The notes under the pieces were generated by a model. It searched no databases, was not told where the DNA came from, and worked only from the letters and a program-made list of their open reading frames with translations. From assembly GCF_001673535.1 (NCBI RefSeq), contig NZ_LZLY01000032.1, forward strand, positions 1 through 37,979: a DNA stretch of 37,979 nucleotides. Reading direction: 5' to 3'. The DNA comes from Mycobacterium sp. 1081908.1. Its GTDB lineage: Bacteria > Actinomycetota > Actinomycetes > Mycobacteriales > Mycobacteriaceae. A program made the position numbers and the translations under genes. This document shows, piece after piece, positions 15,860 to 24,258 of the stretch; the first letter of the stretch is position 1, and every line of letters begins with the position of its first letter.

Positions 15860-16698
15860 CGCCACTCGCGGGGCGGGGCGCCGTGCGCGCGGGCGAACTG
15901 CCGGCTGAAATAGCCGGGATCGGGCATCCCGACCCGCCTGGCCACCTCGGCGACCGGTAGGCCCGTTTCGGCCAGCAGCGCGCGCGCCGCGGCCATCCGG
16001 CGGTCGGTGATCCACTCCCCGACCGTGCGCCCGGTGCGGCGCCGCACCACGGTGGTCAGGTGGCCCGGGGTCATGCCGAGATCGCCGGCGACGTCGCGCA
16101 GGGACAACGGCCCGGCGTGCCGGCGGTCGATGACCTCGAAAACCTCGGCCAGCAGCGGTTCGCCACTGCGGCGCAGCTCGGCCACCACCGGCCCGGCCAG
16201 GCGCGCGAGGTCGATCAACAACAGCGTCAGGTGCGCCAGCGTGGCCTGCCGGTAACCGTCCTGCCGCGCGCACAGTTCCGCTTCGATCGAACCGATCGCG
16301 GCATCCCACGCGTCCCGCCGCGCCCCGGGCACGTCCAGGCGCAGGATGCCGCCGACCTGTCCGTGCAGGAACGGGAACAGCAGCGGGTGCGCCCGCCACG
16401 CCGGCCAGGGCGACCGCGCGTCCTCCCCCAGCGCGGCCGGGTCGAAGAACACCGCCACGCCGGCCTCGTGGAGATCGAGGCGCCCAGGGTCGAGCACCCG
16501 GCCGGCCGCCGCCACGTAAACCAGTCCGGCCGCGGGCAGGTACCAGAGCGCGGGAAAGTCGTGAATGTGGCGGCCGCGCTCGACGAAGTCGTCCGGGCGC
16601 GCGCGCACCACCGATACCGGGGGCGTCTCGGGATCGCTGCGGTACTCGTAGATCGGCACGCCCGCGCGCTGCCGAACCAACCGAGCGGGCTGAGTCAT
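15832..16698 (-). CDS. AraC-family transcriptional regulator
   Basis: A 288-residue activator-type regulator. The N-terminal half resembles a cupin-like sensing domain (HIHDFPALWYLPAAGLVYV). The C-terminal 100 residues hold two HTH units: SLRDVAGDLGMTPGHLTTVV and PVAEVARRVGMPDPGYFSRQ, ending in the family PREWR. I chose ATG 16698, which removes 12 residues encoded by the AT-rich intergenic part; ATG 16734 would run through the putative operator. It is divergent from the methyltransferase at 16764, and two direct repeats 21 bp apart lie between them. Ligand unknown; the methyltransferase gene is the likely target. Confidence 0.88.
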   Translation of the reverse strand: MTQPARLVRQRAGVPIYEYRSDPETPPVSVVRARPDDFVERGRHIHDFPALWYLPAAGLVYVAAAGRVLDPGRLDLHEAGVAVFFDPAALGEDARSPWPAWRAHPLLFPFLHGQVGGILRLDVPGARRDAWDAAIGSIEAELCARQDGYRQATLAHLTLLLIDLARLAGPVVAELRRSGEPLLAEVFEVIDRRHAGPLSLRDVAGDLGMTPGHLTTVVRRRTGRTVGEWITDRRMAAARALLAETGLPVAEVARRVGMPDPGYFSRQFARAHGAPPREWRQRDSMSSH

Positions 16699-16713
16699 AC
16701 CGCCAAAAATAGT

Positions 16714-16743
16714 CCAATTTTCACCGATAATCACCCAATTCTC
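16714..16743. promoter_or_regulatory. Direct-repeat operator candidate for the AraC regulator
   Basis: CCAATTTTC (16714-16722) and CCAATTCTC (16735-16743) match in eight of nine bases. They start 21 bases apart, which is two helical turns, as expected for an AraC-family dimer. The site sits between the divergent AraC and methyltransferase starts, in an unusually AT-rich stretch. Confidence 0.45.
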
Positions 16744-16763
16744 GGTCCGCCCAGCGGTTCACC

Positions 16764-17411
16764 ATGGATCACGTGACCAAACATCATCCACATGACTACC
16801 TGCCCGCCGCCGGCCACGACGCGCTGCTGCCCTGCTACGACCTGTTCAGCCGCTTGTTGGGCATGAAGAAGGTCCACCAGACCCTGATCGCTCAGGCCGA
16901 ACTCTCCGACTCCCGTCGCGTCCTGGAAATCGGCTGCGGCACCGGCAATCTCATCATTCGCGCGAAACGCGACCACCCCCAGCTGGAGGCCGTCGGCTGC
17001 GACCCCGATCCGCGGGCGCTCGACCGGGCGCGGCGAAAAACCGGCGCGGTCCGCTTCGAACAGGGCTACGCCGAGCGGCTGCCCTACGCCGACGGCGAAT
17101 TCGACCGCGTGCTGTCGTCGATGATGCTGCACCACATCAACGACGACGCGAAACCCGCCGCGGCGGCCGAGATCTTGCGCGTCCTGCGCCCCGGCGGCAG
17201 CCTGCACCTGGTCGACATCGGCGGCGAGGTGGACGGCGACGGCGGCCTGGCGGCGCGGCTCATCCGGCGCAACCATCACGCCGCCGGCAACCTCGGCGAC
17301 GCGATCCCGCGCCTGCTGCACGGTGCCGGGTTCGACTGCGCCGAGGTCGCCACGCATCGGCAGCGCGTGGTCGGACGGCTCACCTACTATCGCGCGACCC
17401 GGCCCGCCTAG
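16764..17411 (+). CDS. Class I SAM-dependent methyltransferase
   Basis: 215 residues, UbiE/methyltransferase type 11 like. Motif I is VLEIGCGTGNL at residues 53-63, with the acidic ribose contact Asp80 (VGCDPDP). Motif II is in FDRVLSSMMLHHI, and the following LRVLRPGGSLHLVDIGG is the usual post-motif strand. It is unrelated in detail to the TIGR00027 paralogues at 22397-25173. Substrate unknown. It reads away from the AraC gene and converges on the P450, with the two stops overlapping by four bases. Confidence 0.88.
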   Translation: MDHVTKHHPHDYLPAAGHDALLPCYDLFSRLLGMKKVHQTLIAQAELSDSRRVLEIGCGTGNLIIRAKRDHPQLEAVGCDPDPRALDRARRKTGAVRFEQGYAERLPYADGEFDRVLSSMMLHHINDDAKPAAAAEILRVLRPGGSLHLVDIGGEVDGDGGLAARLIRRNHHAAGNLGDAIPRLLHGAGFDCAEVATHRQRVVGRLTYYRATRPA

Positions 17412-18640
17412 GCCCGATCGAGGCCGACCGGAAGTGACTCGTAGACGGTCATGTTGTTGCACAGGTCGGGAAGCGTCATCCGCGGCTCGCCGACTTCGAT
17501 CGCCCGGGTGTTCAGCAAGATCTCGTCGAGGGCGGCCCGGACTTCCGCCCGCGCCAGCATCGCACCCAAACAGTGGTGGGCGCCGCCACCGCCGAAGGAT
17601 TGGTGTGGGTTGGGATCGCGGCGAATGTCGAACCGGTATGGATCTGAGAAGACGTCTTCGTCGCGATTGGCCGAACGCAACATCGTCACCACGCGCGCAC
17701 CCGCGGGGATCGGCACGTCCCGGAGCGTCACATCCCTGGTCGCTCCGCGCACCCAGAACATGATCGGCGTGGAATAGCGGATCACCTCCTCGACCGCCGT
17801 GCGCCGCGCGTCCGGGTCGGATCGATAGGCCGCGATCTGATCCGGATTGGCCGCGAACGCGCTTATGCCGTCGCACAACGCGTTTCGAGTCGTGTCGGCG
17901 CCGGCCAGCCCGAGGATGAAGAAGAAGATCTCGAGTTCGTTGGGGGGCAGCAAGAAGCTCTCCCCCGACTCTCCGGTGATCTCCGCGGTGCACAGCGCGC
18001 TCCAGATGTCGTCCACCGGATGCTCACGCTTGTGGGCGGTCAGCGCACTGGCGTACTCGAACAGCTCCATGAAGGGCAACAGGTCATCGCCATCGGGAAG
18101 CGCCAGCTGCGCGCCGGCGGTCTTCAACACGCGGTCGATCAGGCCGAACACGTGCGGGCGGTCGGCGTCCGGAATGCCGACGATGTCGCCGATCACCGAG
18201 ATCGGCAGTCCTGCAGCCAGATCGACGAACTCGCCACCACCGGATTCCAGGAGGGCGGCGGCCATCGCCTTGGCCCGATCCCGGATGCCGTCCTCCAGCT
18301 TGGCCACCGCGCGCGGCGTGAATGCGCGGGCGATCACCTTGCGGCGAATCGTGTGATCGGGCGGGTCCATGCTCACGATCGCCGGGTAGGCGTCGAACAT
18401 TGGCACGTCCTGGATCAGCGGTCCCCCGGTCGCCGTGAACGCCTCGTGATCGCGGTGGACTCGCGCCACCTCGGTGTGCCTGGTGCACACCCAAAACTCG
18501 CGCCCCACAGTCGATCTCACGTCCGGGGTGAGTTGCTGGTGAAACACCGGCGTGCGGGCGCGCAATTCGGCGAACAGGTCGTCGGGAAATCGCGTGGCCC
18601 AAATCGCCGGCTCGGCGAGATCGACCGCCGTCTCCGTCAC
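17408..18640 (-). CDS. Cytochrome P450
   Basis: A 410-residue soluble bacterial P450. The heme ligand is Cys357 in FGGGGAHHCLGAMLAR. The oxygen-activating I-helix motif is GLAGADTTRN, and the K-helix ExxR is in VEEVIRYSTP. Redox partners are not encoded next to it. Length and absence of a membrane anchor fit class I mycobacterial CYPs that act on steroids, fatty acids or terpenes. I do not assign a CYP family. The GTG start overlaps the TetR stop (GTGA), so regulator and enzyme are one unit. It belongs to a block with two dehydrogenases and an SDR, which suggests stepwise oxidation of an alicyclic or lipid compound. Confidence 0.94.
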   Translation of the reverse strand: MTETAVDLAEPAIWATRFPDDLFAELRARTPVFHQQLTPDVRSTVGREFWVCTRHTEVARVHRDHEAFTATGGPLIQDVPMFDAYPAIVSMDPPDHTIRRKVIARAFTPRAVAKLEDGIRDRAKAMAAALLESGGGEFVDLAAGLPISVIGDIVGIPDADRPHVFGLIDRVLKTAGAQLALPDGDDLLPFMELFEYASALTAHKREHPVDDIWSALCTAEITGESGESFLLPPNELEIFFFILGLAGADTTRNALCDGISAFAANPDQIAAYRSDPDARRTAVEEVIRYSTPIMFWVRGATRDVTLRDVPIPAGARVVTMLRSANRDEDVFSDPYRFDIRRDPNPHQSFGGGGAHHCLGAMLARAEVRAALDEILLNTRAIEVGEPRMTLPDLCNNMTVYESLPVGLDRA

Positions 18641-19206
18641 GATCCGCCCCGAACCTGCTCGAGCTCGTTGCGCAGGCCGGCCAGGATCAGCCGCAACCCG
18701 TACCCGAACGCCTTGTCGCTCGGACCGTCGGCGCCGTAGGTGTGCTGAAGCTGCACGGAACCCAGCAGGTGGATGTACAGCGCGGCGTGGGCCGCGTCGA
18801 AGTGCTGGGCACCCAGGCCGGATTCGCGCAGGATCGCGCGGGAGGCGCGGTCCAACTCGGTCGCCGCGGCGGTGTGCGGATGCTCCTGCAGCAGCGCCGC
18901 GATGCCGGGCACGCCGACCAGCACCTTCCAGGCGCCCGTGTAGAGCGCTTGCAGGCGTGTTTCCCAGTCGCCCTCCCGCGGAACCTCGATCTGGGCAAGC
19001 ACCGATTCGATCAGCAGATCGAGCAGTTCCCGCTTGTCGCGGACGTGGTAGTACACCGACGACGCCGACGTGCCCGCCTCCGCGGCCAGCTCGCGCATCG
19101 TGACGCGGCCGACGCCCACCCGTGTGGCCAGCCTCAACAAGTGCTTCGTCAGGTGCGCCCGGTCCAAGGCCCCGTAGCGCAGCACCGGCGCATTGGACAC
19201 CGCCAT
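18637..19206 (-). CDS. TetR-family transcriptional repressor
   Basis: 189 residues. The N-terminal HTH is VTMRELAAEAGTSASSVYYHVRDKRELL, where the usual SLYYHF-like end of the recognition helix reads SVYYHV. The rest is a helical ligand-binding and dimer domain. I chose ATG 19206 behind a GGGGGGAG ribosome-binding site; the longer reading to 19311 runs through the operator region into the divergent gene. It overlaps the P450 start by four bases. Two matching palindromes (19217-19231 and 19253-19263) lie just upstream, so it probably represses both itself with the P450 and the divergent dehydrogenase gene at 19281. Confidence 0.9.
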   Translation of the reverse strand: MAVSNAPVLRYGALDRAHLTKHLLRLATRVGVGRVTMRELAAEAGTSASSVYYHVRDKRELLDLLIESVLAQIEVPREGDWETRLQALYTGAWKVLVGVPGIAALLQEHPHTAAATELDRASRAILRESGLGAQHFDAAHAALYIHLLGSVQLQHTYGADGPSDKAFGYGLRLILAGLRNELEQVRGGS

Positions 19207-19216
19207 ACTCCCCCCT

Positions 19217-19231
19217 TCGAACACTGTTCGA
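19217..19231. promoter_or_regulatory. TetR operator candidate, site 1
   Basis: TCGAACA-C-TGTTCGA is a perfect 15-base palindrome, 10 bases before the TetR ATG. It shares the core GAACA-N-TGTTC with site 2; the centres are 34 bases apart. It lies across the expected TetR promoter and Shine-Dalgarno. Confidence 0.55.
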
Positions 19232-19252
19232 TTTCGAACGGTATTCAGATTA

Positions 19253-19263
19253 GAACAATGTTC
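19253..19263. promoter_or_regulatory. TetR operator candidate, site 2
   Basis: GAACA-A-TGTTC repeats the core of site 1, 17 bases before the ATG at 19281. A further GAAC half-site lies between the two, at 19235-19238. Paired sites in a divergent region suggest coordinated repression. Confidence 0.5.
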
Positions 19264-19280
19264 GCCTACGCTCGTCAAGC

Positions 19281-20315
19281 ATGGCGCCCTACCGCGTGGT
19301 CCAGTGGTCAACCGGCAACATCGGCAAGCGCGCGCTCGGCATCCTGCTGGACCGCGACGATTTCGAGGTGGTGGGCGTCCACGCCCTGGGCGCGGACAAG
19401 GTGGGGCGCGACGCCGGCCCGCTCGCGGACCGGCCTAAGACGGGAGTCACCGCGACGAGCGACGTCGACGCGTTGCTCGACCTCGCGCCGGACTGCGTGA
19501 ACTACATGCCCCGTGCCATCGACTACGAACTGGTGGAGGCGATGCTGCGCCGCGGCATCAACGTCGTCACCACGGGCGACTTCCTGACCGGCACCCATCA
19601 CCCGGTCGAGCTCCCGGCGCTGCGGGAGGCGGCGCGACAGGGCGGGGCGACGTTTCTGGGCACGGGATTCGAGCCGGGCTTCATCAACGTCGTCGCCGGC
19701 TTCCTCACCGGCGCCTGCCCACGGGTGCGCAGCGTCAAGCTCGTCGAAACACTGGACTGCACAACCTATCCCGTGCCGGACGTGTGGAAGGTGCTGGGAT
19801 TCGGCAAGCCGCCCCGTGAGCCGGTGACGCACCTCGACCCGGAGAAGCAACGCTACGGCCTCGGCTACTTCGAGACGCTGGACATGATCGCCACCATGCT
19901 GGGCACCGAACTCGACGCCAAGGAGGCGTTCGTCGAGCCGGCCGTGCTGACCCGGGACCTGAACCTGGGCTGGGTGGACTACGCCGCCGGCACCGCCGGG
20001 GGCCAGCGCCGCACCTATCGCGGCTATCGCGGCGGCCGAGCGGTGATCGAACTGGCCATCTGCTGGACCATGAGCGACGACGCGCTCGAGCCGAAATGGC
20101 CCGACCCCAAGGGTTTCAGCGTGGTGATCGACGGCGAACCGCACGTCGACGCGACCATCCGGTTCGGCAAACCCGGCGAGGACGTGATGACCGTGTTGAT
20201 GGACAGCACCGCCGTCGCGGCGGTCAACGCCATCCCGTTCCTGTGCGGCGCAGAACCGGGCGTCATCACGCCGATCGATCTGCCCGTCATCGGATCCCCC
20301 GGCGCCCTGGTCTAG
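19281..20315 (+). CDS. NAD(P)H-dependent dehydrogenase, dihydrodipicolinate reductase/diaminopentanoate dehydrogenase-like (COG3804)
   Basis: 344 residues. The N-terminal Rossmann loop is VVQWSTGNIGKRALG (residues 6-20), followed by strand 2 with VVGVHALG. The rest is a mixed fold typical of the COG3804 group, which includes 2,4-diaminopentanoate dehydrogenase. Mycobacteria carry many such proteins without a known substrate. It is divergent from TetR-P450 and shares the operator region, so probably joint induction. It converges on the alcohol dehydrogenase gene with stops overlapping by four bases. The role as amine dehydrogenase or as reductase is open. Confidence 0.82.
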   Translation: MAPYRVVQWSTGNIGKRALGILLDRDDFEVVGVHALGADKVGRDAGPLADRPKTGVTATSDVDALLDLAPDCVNYMPRAIDYELVEAMLRRGINVVTTGDFLTGTHHPVELPALREAARQGGATFLGTGFEPGFINVVAGFLTGACPRVRSVKLVETLDCTTYPVPDVWKVLGFGKPPREPVTHLDPEKQRYGLGYFETLDMIATMLGTELDAKEAFVEPAVLTRDLNLGWVDYAAGTAGGQRRTYRGYRGGRAVIELAICWTMSDDALEPKWPDPKGFSVVIDGEPHVDATIRFGKPGEDVMTVLMDSTAVAAVNAIPFLCGAEPGVITPIDLPVIGSPGALV

Positions 20316-21526
20316 CGCTGGTCGAAGGCGACCTTGACCGCGCCGCTGTCGGCCTGGTCGGCGAGCGCCAGGAAGGCCTCGCGCCACCGCTCGAGGCCGA
20401 AGGTGTGCGTCAGCATGGGCCGCAGGTCCACCCGGCCGGCGGCGGCCAGGTCCAGGTAATGGGCGATGGCGTGCTTGCGCTCGCCCTCGACCTCCTCGAA
20501 ACCGAAGGCGTTCGACCCCACCCAGCTGATCTCCTTGAAATACAAGGGACTCCACTCCCAGCGGCCGGGCGCGTGCACACCGGCCTTCACCAGCGTTCCC
20601 CTTGACCGCAGCACCCGGACCCCGACCTCGAAGGTCTCCGGCTTGCCGACCGTGTCGTAGACGACGTCGAGCGCCCCCGGGTACGCCATCGGCAGGCCCA
20701 GCAGCGGCCGGCGCAGCCGGCCGCCGCCCCACGCGGCCAGTTCCTCGATGACGGCCAGGCGCGGTTCGTGGTCCAGCACCAGGTCGGCGCCGAACCGGCG
20801 GGCCAGTTCCTTTTGGGCCGCGAAGCGCGCCACCACCGCGACGGCCGCTCCGGGATAGAGCGCCCGCAGGATCGCGACCGCGCACAACCCGAGGGAGCCC
20901 GCGCCGTACACCAGCGCCCGGCCCGATTCCGGCGGCGGATGCCGGGTGATCGCGTGCAGGGACACCGAAAACGGGTCGGCGAACACCGCCAGCTCGTCGG
21001 GCACGGAGTCCGGAACGGGAAACAGCATGCTGTCGTGGGCGGGCATCAGTTCCGCGTAGCCGCCCGTCACGTCGGCAGACACCCCGGTGTGGATGCCGGG
21101 CTTGATGTCGCCGTCGGTGAAGCTCCAGCACAGGCTGTAGTCGCCGATTTCACAAGCGGGACAGGGCGGTTCGATGCCGCGCGGCCCGCAGGACAGCCAC
21201 GGGTTGAGCACCACGCGCTGGCCGACCTCGAGCCCGCGCGCCCTGGGCCCCAGCGCCACCACGTCGGCGACCACCTCGTGCCCCATGACTTGCGGGAAGG
21301 AGCAGAACGCGGACATGGCGTTGTCGGCGTCGGCCTCACCGAAGTCCATCAGGATCTGCTTGGAATCCGACCCACAGATGCCGGTCAGCCGCGGCCGGGT
21401 GATAACCCAATCCTCGTGCAGCAGTCGCGGATCCGCGACTTCCTGCAGTGCGACCGGGCTGTGGGTCAATGCGTCGTCGGGTCCCGGCGACGGCTCCGGC
21501 GGAACGCCGTACACGAGCGCCCTCAT
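20312..21526 (-). CDS. Zinc-dependent medium-chain alcohol dehydrogenase
   Basis: 404 residues of the MDR superfamily. The catalytic zinc ligands are Cys in TGICGSDSK and His-Glu in MGHEVVADV. The structural zinc lobe has cysteines in CGPRG and PPCPACEIGDYSLC. The nucleotide-binding loop is VYGAGSLGLCAVAIL. The frame is open far upstream, but ATG 21526 overlaps the SDR stop (ATGA) and gives the family N-terminus MRALVYG. Made together with the SDR from one message. It likely oxidises a secondary alcohol in the same pathway as the P450. Substrate unknown. Confidence 0.9.
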   Translation of the reverse strand: MRALVYGVPPEPSPGPDDALTHSPVALQEVADPRLLHEDWVITRPRLTGICGSDSKQILMDFGEADADNAMSAFCSFPQVMGHEVVADVVALGPRARGLEVGQRVVLNPWLSCGPRGIEPPCPACEIGDYSLCWSFTDGDIKPGIHTGVSADVTGGYAELMPAHDSMLFPVPDSVPDELAVFADPFSVSLHAITRHPPPESGRALVYGAGSLGLCAVAILRALYPGAAVAVVARFAAQKELARRFGADLVLDHEPRLAVIEELAAWGGGRLRRPLLGLPMAYPGALDVVYDTVGKPETFEVGVRVLRSRGTLVKAGVHAPGRWEWSPLYFKEISWVGSNAFGFEEVEGERKHAIAHYLDLAAAGRVDLRPMLTHTFGLERWREAFLALADQADSGAVKVAFDQR

Positions 21527-22299
21527 CGCGGCGCCATCCCCGCGACACCGGCGATGAACGCGTCGAGGTCGGCGTTCTTGGCGTCCACGACCGCCTTCAT
21601 GTCCGGGACGTAGTGCTCGAACGTGTCGGCGGCCAGCGCCCCGATGATGCCATCGGCCACCTCGTCGGCGGGCACCTTGGGGCCCTGATAGAGGGGCTCC
21701 TCGCTGCCCGGGTGGTCCCAGATCTCGGTGTCGACGGGGCCCGGCTCGATCAGCTTCACGGCGACCCCGCTGCCGTGCAGGTCGACGGCCATCGCCTCGC
21801 TCCAGCCGCACAGCGCGAATTTGCTTGCGCAGTAGGCGGTTTCGTGGATGATGCCAAGCCGGCCGCCGACGCTGGACACGTTGACGATCAGGCCGGACCC
21901 GCGCGCCAGCATCCGGGGCAGCAGGGCCAGCGTCAGCCGCATCGGGGCGAAGAAGTTGATCCGCATGACCTCCTCGACCTCGTCGGGCTCCAGGGCCGCG
22001 ACGTGGCGCCGTTTTGGGATCGCGGCGTTGTTGATCAGCACGTCGACGCCGCCGAGCGCGTCCCACGCCTCTAAAGCCAGCCCGTGCAGCGCGGCGGTGT
22101 CCGCCAGGTCGGCCACCCACATCGCCGATCCCGGCGAGGTCCGCCGGCAGTCGGCCAGCACCTCGGCCAGGCGATCCCGCCGGCGGGCGATCAGCCCCAC
22201 CACCGCCTCTCGCCCGGCCAGCCGCCGGGCCAGGGCCGCCCCCAGACCCGACGAGGCACCCGTGATCAGCACCCGTTTTCCCGCGGCGGCGTACGTCAT
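21523..22299 (-). CDS. Short-chain dehydrogenase/reductase
   Basis: A 258-residue classical SDR. The cofactor loop TGASSGLG is at 13-20, and NNA at 90-92. The catalytic residues are Ser142/Ser143, Tyr156 and Lys160 (YCASK). The sequence [14 protein letters not shown] follows, as in the family. Arg residues after strand 2 (ARRRDR) suggest NADP(H). First gene of the SDR-alcohol dehydrogenase pair, with a four-base overlap. It is divergent from the methyltransferase array that begins at 22397, with 97 bases between. Confidence 0.92.
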   Translation of the reverse strand: MTYAAAGKRVLITGASSGLGAALARRLAGREAVVGLIARRRDRLAEVLADCRRTSPGSAMWVADLADTAALHGLALEAWDALGGVDVLINNAAIPKRRHVAALEPDEVEEVMRINFFAPMRLTLALLPRMLARGSGLIVNVSSVGGRLGIIHETAYCASKFALCGWSEAMAVDLHGSGVAVKLIEPGPVDTEIWDHPGSEEPLYQGPKVPADEVADGIIGALAADTFEHYVPDMKAVVDAKNADLDAFIAGVAGMAPR

Positions 22300-22355
22300 C
22301 CGTCAAGGTTGCCGCGAATCGCGGGAAGCGTACAGTGGTAGCAGCTTGTTATATC

Positions 22356-22364
22356 GGCTAAATA
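22356..22364 (+). promoter_or_regulatory. Possible -10 region of the methyltransferase array
   Basis: GGCTAAATA occurs here, 32 bases before the ATG, and at 10391-10399 before the paralogous methyltransferase gene. The surrounding stretch 22348-22376 is AT-rich for this genome. TAAATA could serve as a -10 hexamer; no clear -35 is visible. Confidence 0.3.
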
Positions 22365-22396
22365 TTAGATTAACTACTTCCGAACAGGGGCAGTAC

Positions 22397-23347
22397 ATGA
22401 GTTCCACCAGGTATGAGGGCGACACCTGGGACCTGGCATCCAGCGTGGGGGTGACCGCGACGATGGTCGCCGCCGCCCGCGCCGTGGCGAGCCGCGCCGA
22501 TCGTCCGCTGATCGACGACCCGTTCGCCGAGCCGCTGGTCCGGGCCGTCGGCGTGGACCTGCTCACCCGGCTGGCGACCGGCGAGCTGAATCCGAGCGAG
22601 CTGAACGACGTGCACGACGGCGACGCTGCCGAGGGGTCCGCCGGGGCGATGTCGCGGATGGCCGACAACATGGCGGTGCGCACGAAGTTCTTCGACGAGT
22701 TCTTCCTGGGCGCGACGCAAGCCGGCGTCAAGCAGGTGGTGATCCTGGCGTCGGGGCTGGATTCCCGCGCGTACCGGCTGGACTGGCCCGCCGGGACCGT
22801 GGTGTACGAGGTCGACCAGCCGCAGGTCATCGAGTTCAAGTCCCGCACGCTGGCCGAGCTCGGCGCCGCCCCGACCGCCTATCGGCGGGTGGTGGCCGTC
22901 GACCTGCGCGACGACTGGCCCGCCGCCCTGCGCGCCGCCGGATTCGACCCAACCCGGCCGACCGCGTGGAGCGCCGAAGGCCTGCTCGGCTACCTGCCCC
23001 CGGAGGCGCAGGACCGCCTGCTGGACACCATCACCGAACTCAGCGCGCCGGGCAGCCGGGTGGCGACCGAGAGCGCGCCCAACCGCGAGCCCGGCGACGA
23101 GGAGAAGATGAAGGAACGCATGCAGCGCATCTCCGAACGCTGGCGCGCGCACGGTTTCGAGCTGGACATGGCGGGCCTGGTCTACTTCGGGGAGCGCAAC
23201 GAGGCGGCTTCCTACCTGAGGGACCACGGTTGGTCGCTGGAAGGTGTCAGCATCCGAGACCTGTTCGCGGCCAACGGTCTTCCGCCCCTTGAGGGCGACG
23301 ACACCCGCATGGGCGACGTGCTCTACGTGAGCGGCACCCATGAGTGA
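22397..23347 (+). CDS. TIGR00027-family SAM-dependent methyltransferase, paralogue 1 of 3
   Basis: 316 residues. Family hallmarks in order: [20 protein letters not shown] near the start, [18 protein letters not shown], the SAM loop [28 protein letters not shown], and [18 protein letters not shown]. An insert of about 15 residues around [16 protein letters not shown] distinguishes it from the next two. ATG 22397 follows a weak AGGGGCAG. It overlaps the next gene by eight bases, so it is co-transcribed. The upstream open frame (to 21848) is a shadow of the SDR gene. Substrate unknown. Confidence 0.92.
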   Translation: MSSTRYEGDTWDLASSVGVTATMVAAARAVASRADRPLIDDPFAEPLVRAVGVDLLTRLATGELNPSELNDVHDGDAAEGSAGAMSRMADNMAVRTKFFDEFFLGATQAGVKQVVILASGLDSRAYRLDWPAGTVVYEVDQPQVIEFKSRTLAELGAAPTAYRRVVAVDLRDDWPAALRAAGFDPTRPTAWSAEGLLGYLPPEAQDRLLDTITELSAPGSRVATESAPNREPGDEEKMKERMQRISERWRAHGFELDMAGLVYFGERNEAASYLRDHGWSLEGVSIRDLFAANGLPPLEGDDTRMGDVLYVSGTHE

Positions 23348-24248
23348 GGGCCGCACCGAAGGCGACAGCTGGGGACCGGCGTCCAGCGTGGGCGCGACGG
23401 CCACCATGGTCGCGGCGTCCCGCGCGGTGGCGTCGCAGGGGCCCGATCCGCTGCTCGACGACCCGTTCGCCGATCCCCTGGTCCGCGCCGTCGGGCTGGA
23501 CCCGTTCATCCGCATCATCGACGGCGAGGTCGATTTCGAGGACGACGCGCTGTTCAACCGGAAGACCCGGCGCGAACAGATCACGGTGCGCACCAGGTTC
23601 TTCGACGATTTCTTCACCGGCGCCGCCGCCGACGGCGTGCGGCAGGCGGTGATCCTGGCCTCCGGCCTGGACACCCGGGCCTACCGGCTGCCGTGGCCGG
23701 CCGGCACCGTGGTCTACGAGATCGACCAGCCCCAGGTCATTGCGTTCAAGACCGGCACGCTGGCCGGTCTCGGCGCCGCCCCCACCGCCGAGCACCGCCC
23801 GATCGCGATCGACCTGCGCGACGACTGGCCGGCCGCCTTGCGGCAGGGCGGATTCGACGTCACGGCGCCGACGGCGTGGAGCGCCGAGGGCCTGCTGCCC
23901 TACCTGCCGCCCGAGGCCCAGGACCGGCTGTTCGACCACATCACGGCGCTGTCCGCGCCGGGCAGCCGGCTGGCCACCGAACACGTCCCCGACCCGAACG
24001 CGTTCACCGACGAGCGGTTGCAGCGCATCTCCGAGCGCTGGCAGCGCTTCGGTTTCAACCTCAACGCGGCCGACCTGTTCTACCGGGGCGAGCGCAACGT
24101 CGTCGTCGACTACCTGGAAACCCACGGCTGGCGGGTGACGGCCTATCCCGCCCGGGAATTGTACGCCAGCAACGGGTTTGAGTTCCCCGAGGACGCGATG
24201 GCGGCCGCCTTCGGTGACCTGAGCTACGTGGCCGCGACCCTCAAGTAG
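23340..24248 (+). CDS. TIGR00027-family SAM-dependent methyltransferase, paralogue 2 of 3
   Basis: 302 residues with the same blocks: [65 protein letters not shown] and [18 protein letters not shown]. The usual WDLASSVG reads WGPASSVG here, a change in the N-terminal segment that caps the active site in this family. It overlaps paralogue 1 by eight bases and is ten bases from paralogue 3, consistent with one transcript and origin by tandem duplication. Confidence 0.92.
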   Translation: MSEGRTEGDSWGPASSVGATATMVAASRAVASQGPDPLLDDPFADPLVRAVGLDPFIRIIDGEVDFEDDALFNRKTRREQITVRTRFFDDFFTGAAADGVRQAVILASGLDTRAYRLPWPAGTVVYEIDQPQVIAFKTGTLAGLGAAPTAEHRPIAIDLRDDWPAALRQGGFDVTAPTAWSAEGLLPYLPPEAQDRLFDHITALSAPGSRLATEHVPDPNAFTDERLQRISERWQRFGFNLNAADLFYRGERNVVVDYLETHGWRVTAYPARELYASNGFEFPEDAMAAAFGDLSYVAATLK

Positions 24249-24258
24249 GGTTTCGCCT

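Noticed and set aside
14572..15960. 462-codon plus-strand frame over fucA and the MBL gene
   Set aside because: Arg/Pro-rich translation typical of an off-frame reading of GC-rich DNA. The two genes in the proper frames have complete catalytic motifs.
19217..19231. SOS box at the TetR gene (TCGAAC and GTTCGA)
   Set aside because: The half-sites are separated by three bases, not four, so the LexA geometry is not met. The site fits a TetR operator, with a second copy of its core nearby.
21527..22306. Open frame that would fuse the SDR region to the zinc alcohol dehydrogenase
   Set aside because: It is a shadow of the SDR gene. The alcohol dehydrogenase starts at ATG 21526, overlapping the SDR stop, with a normal N-terminus.
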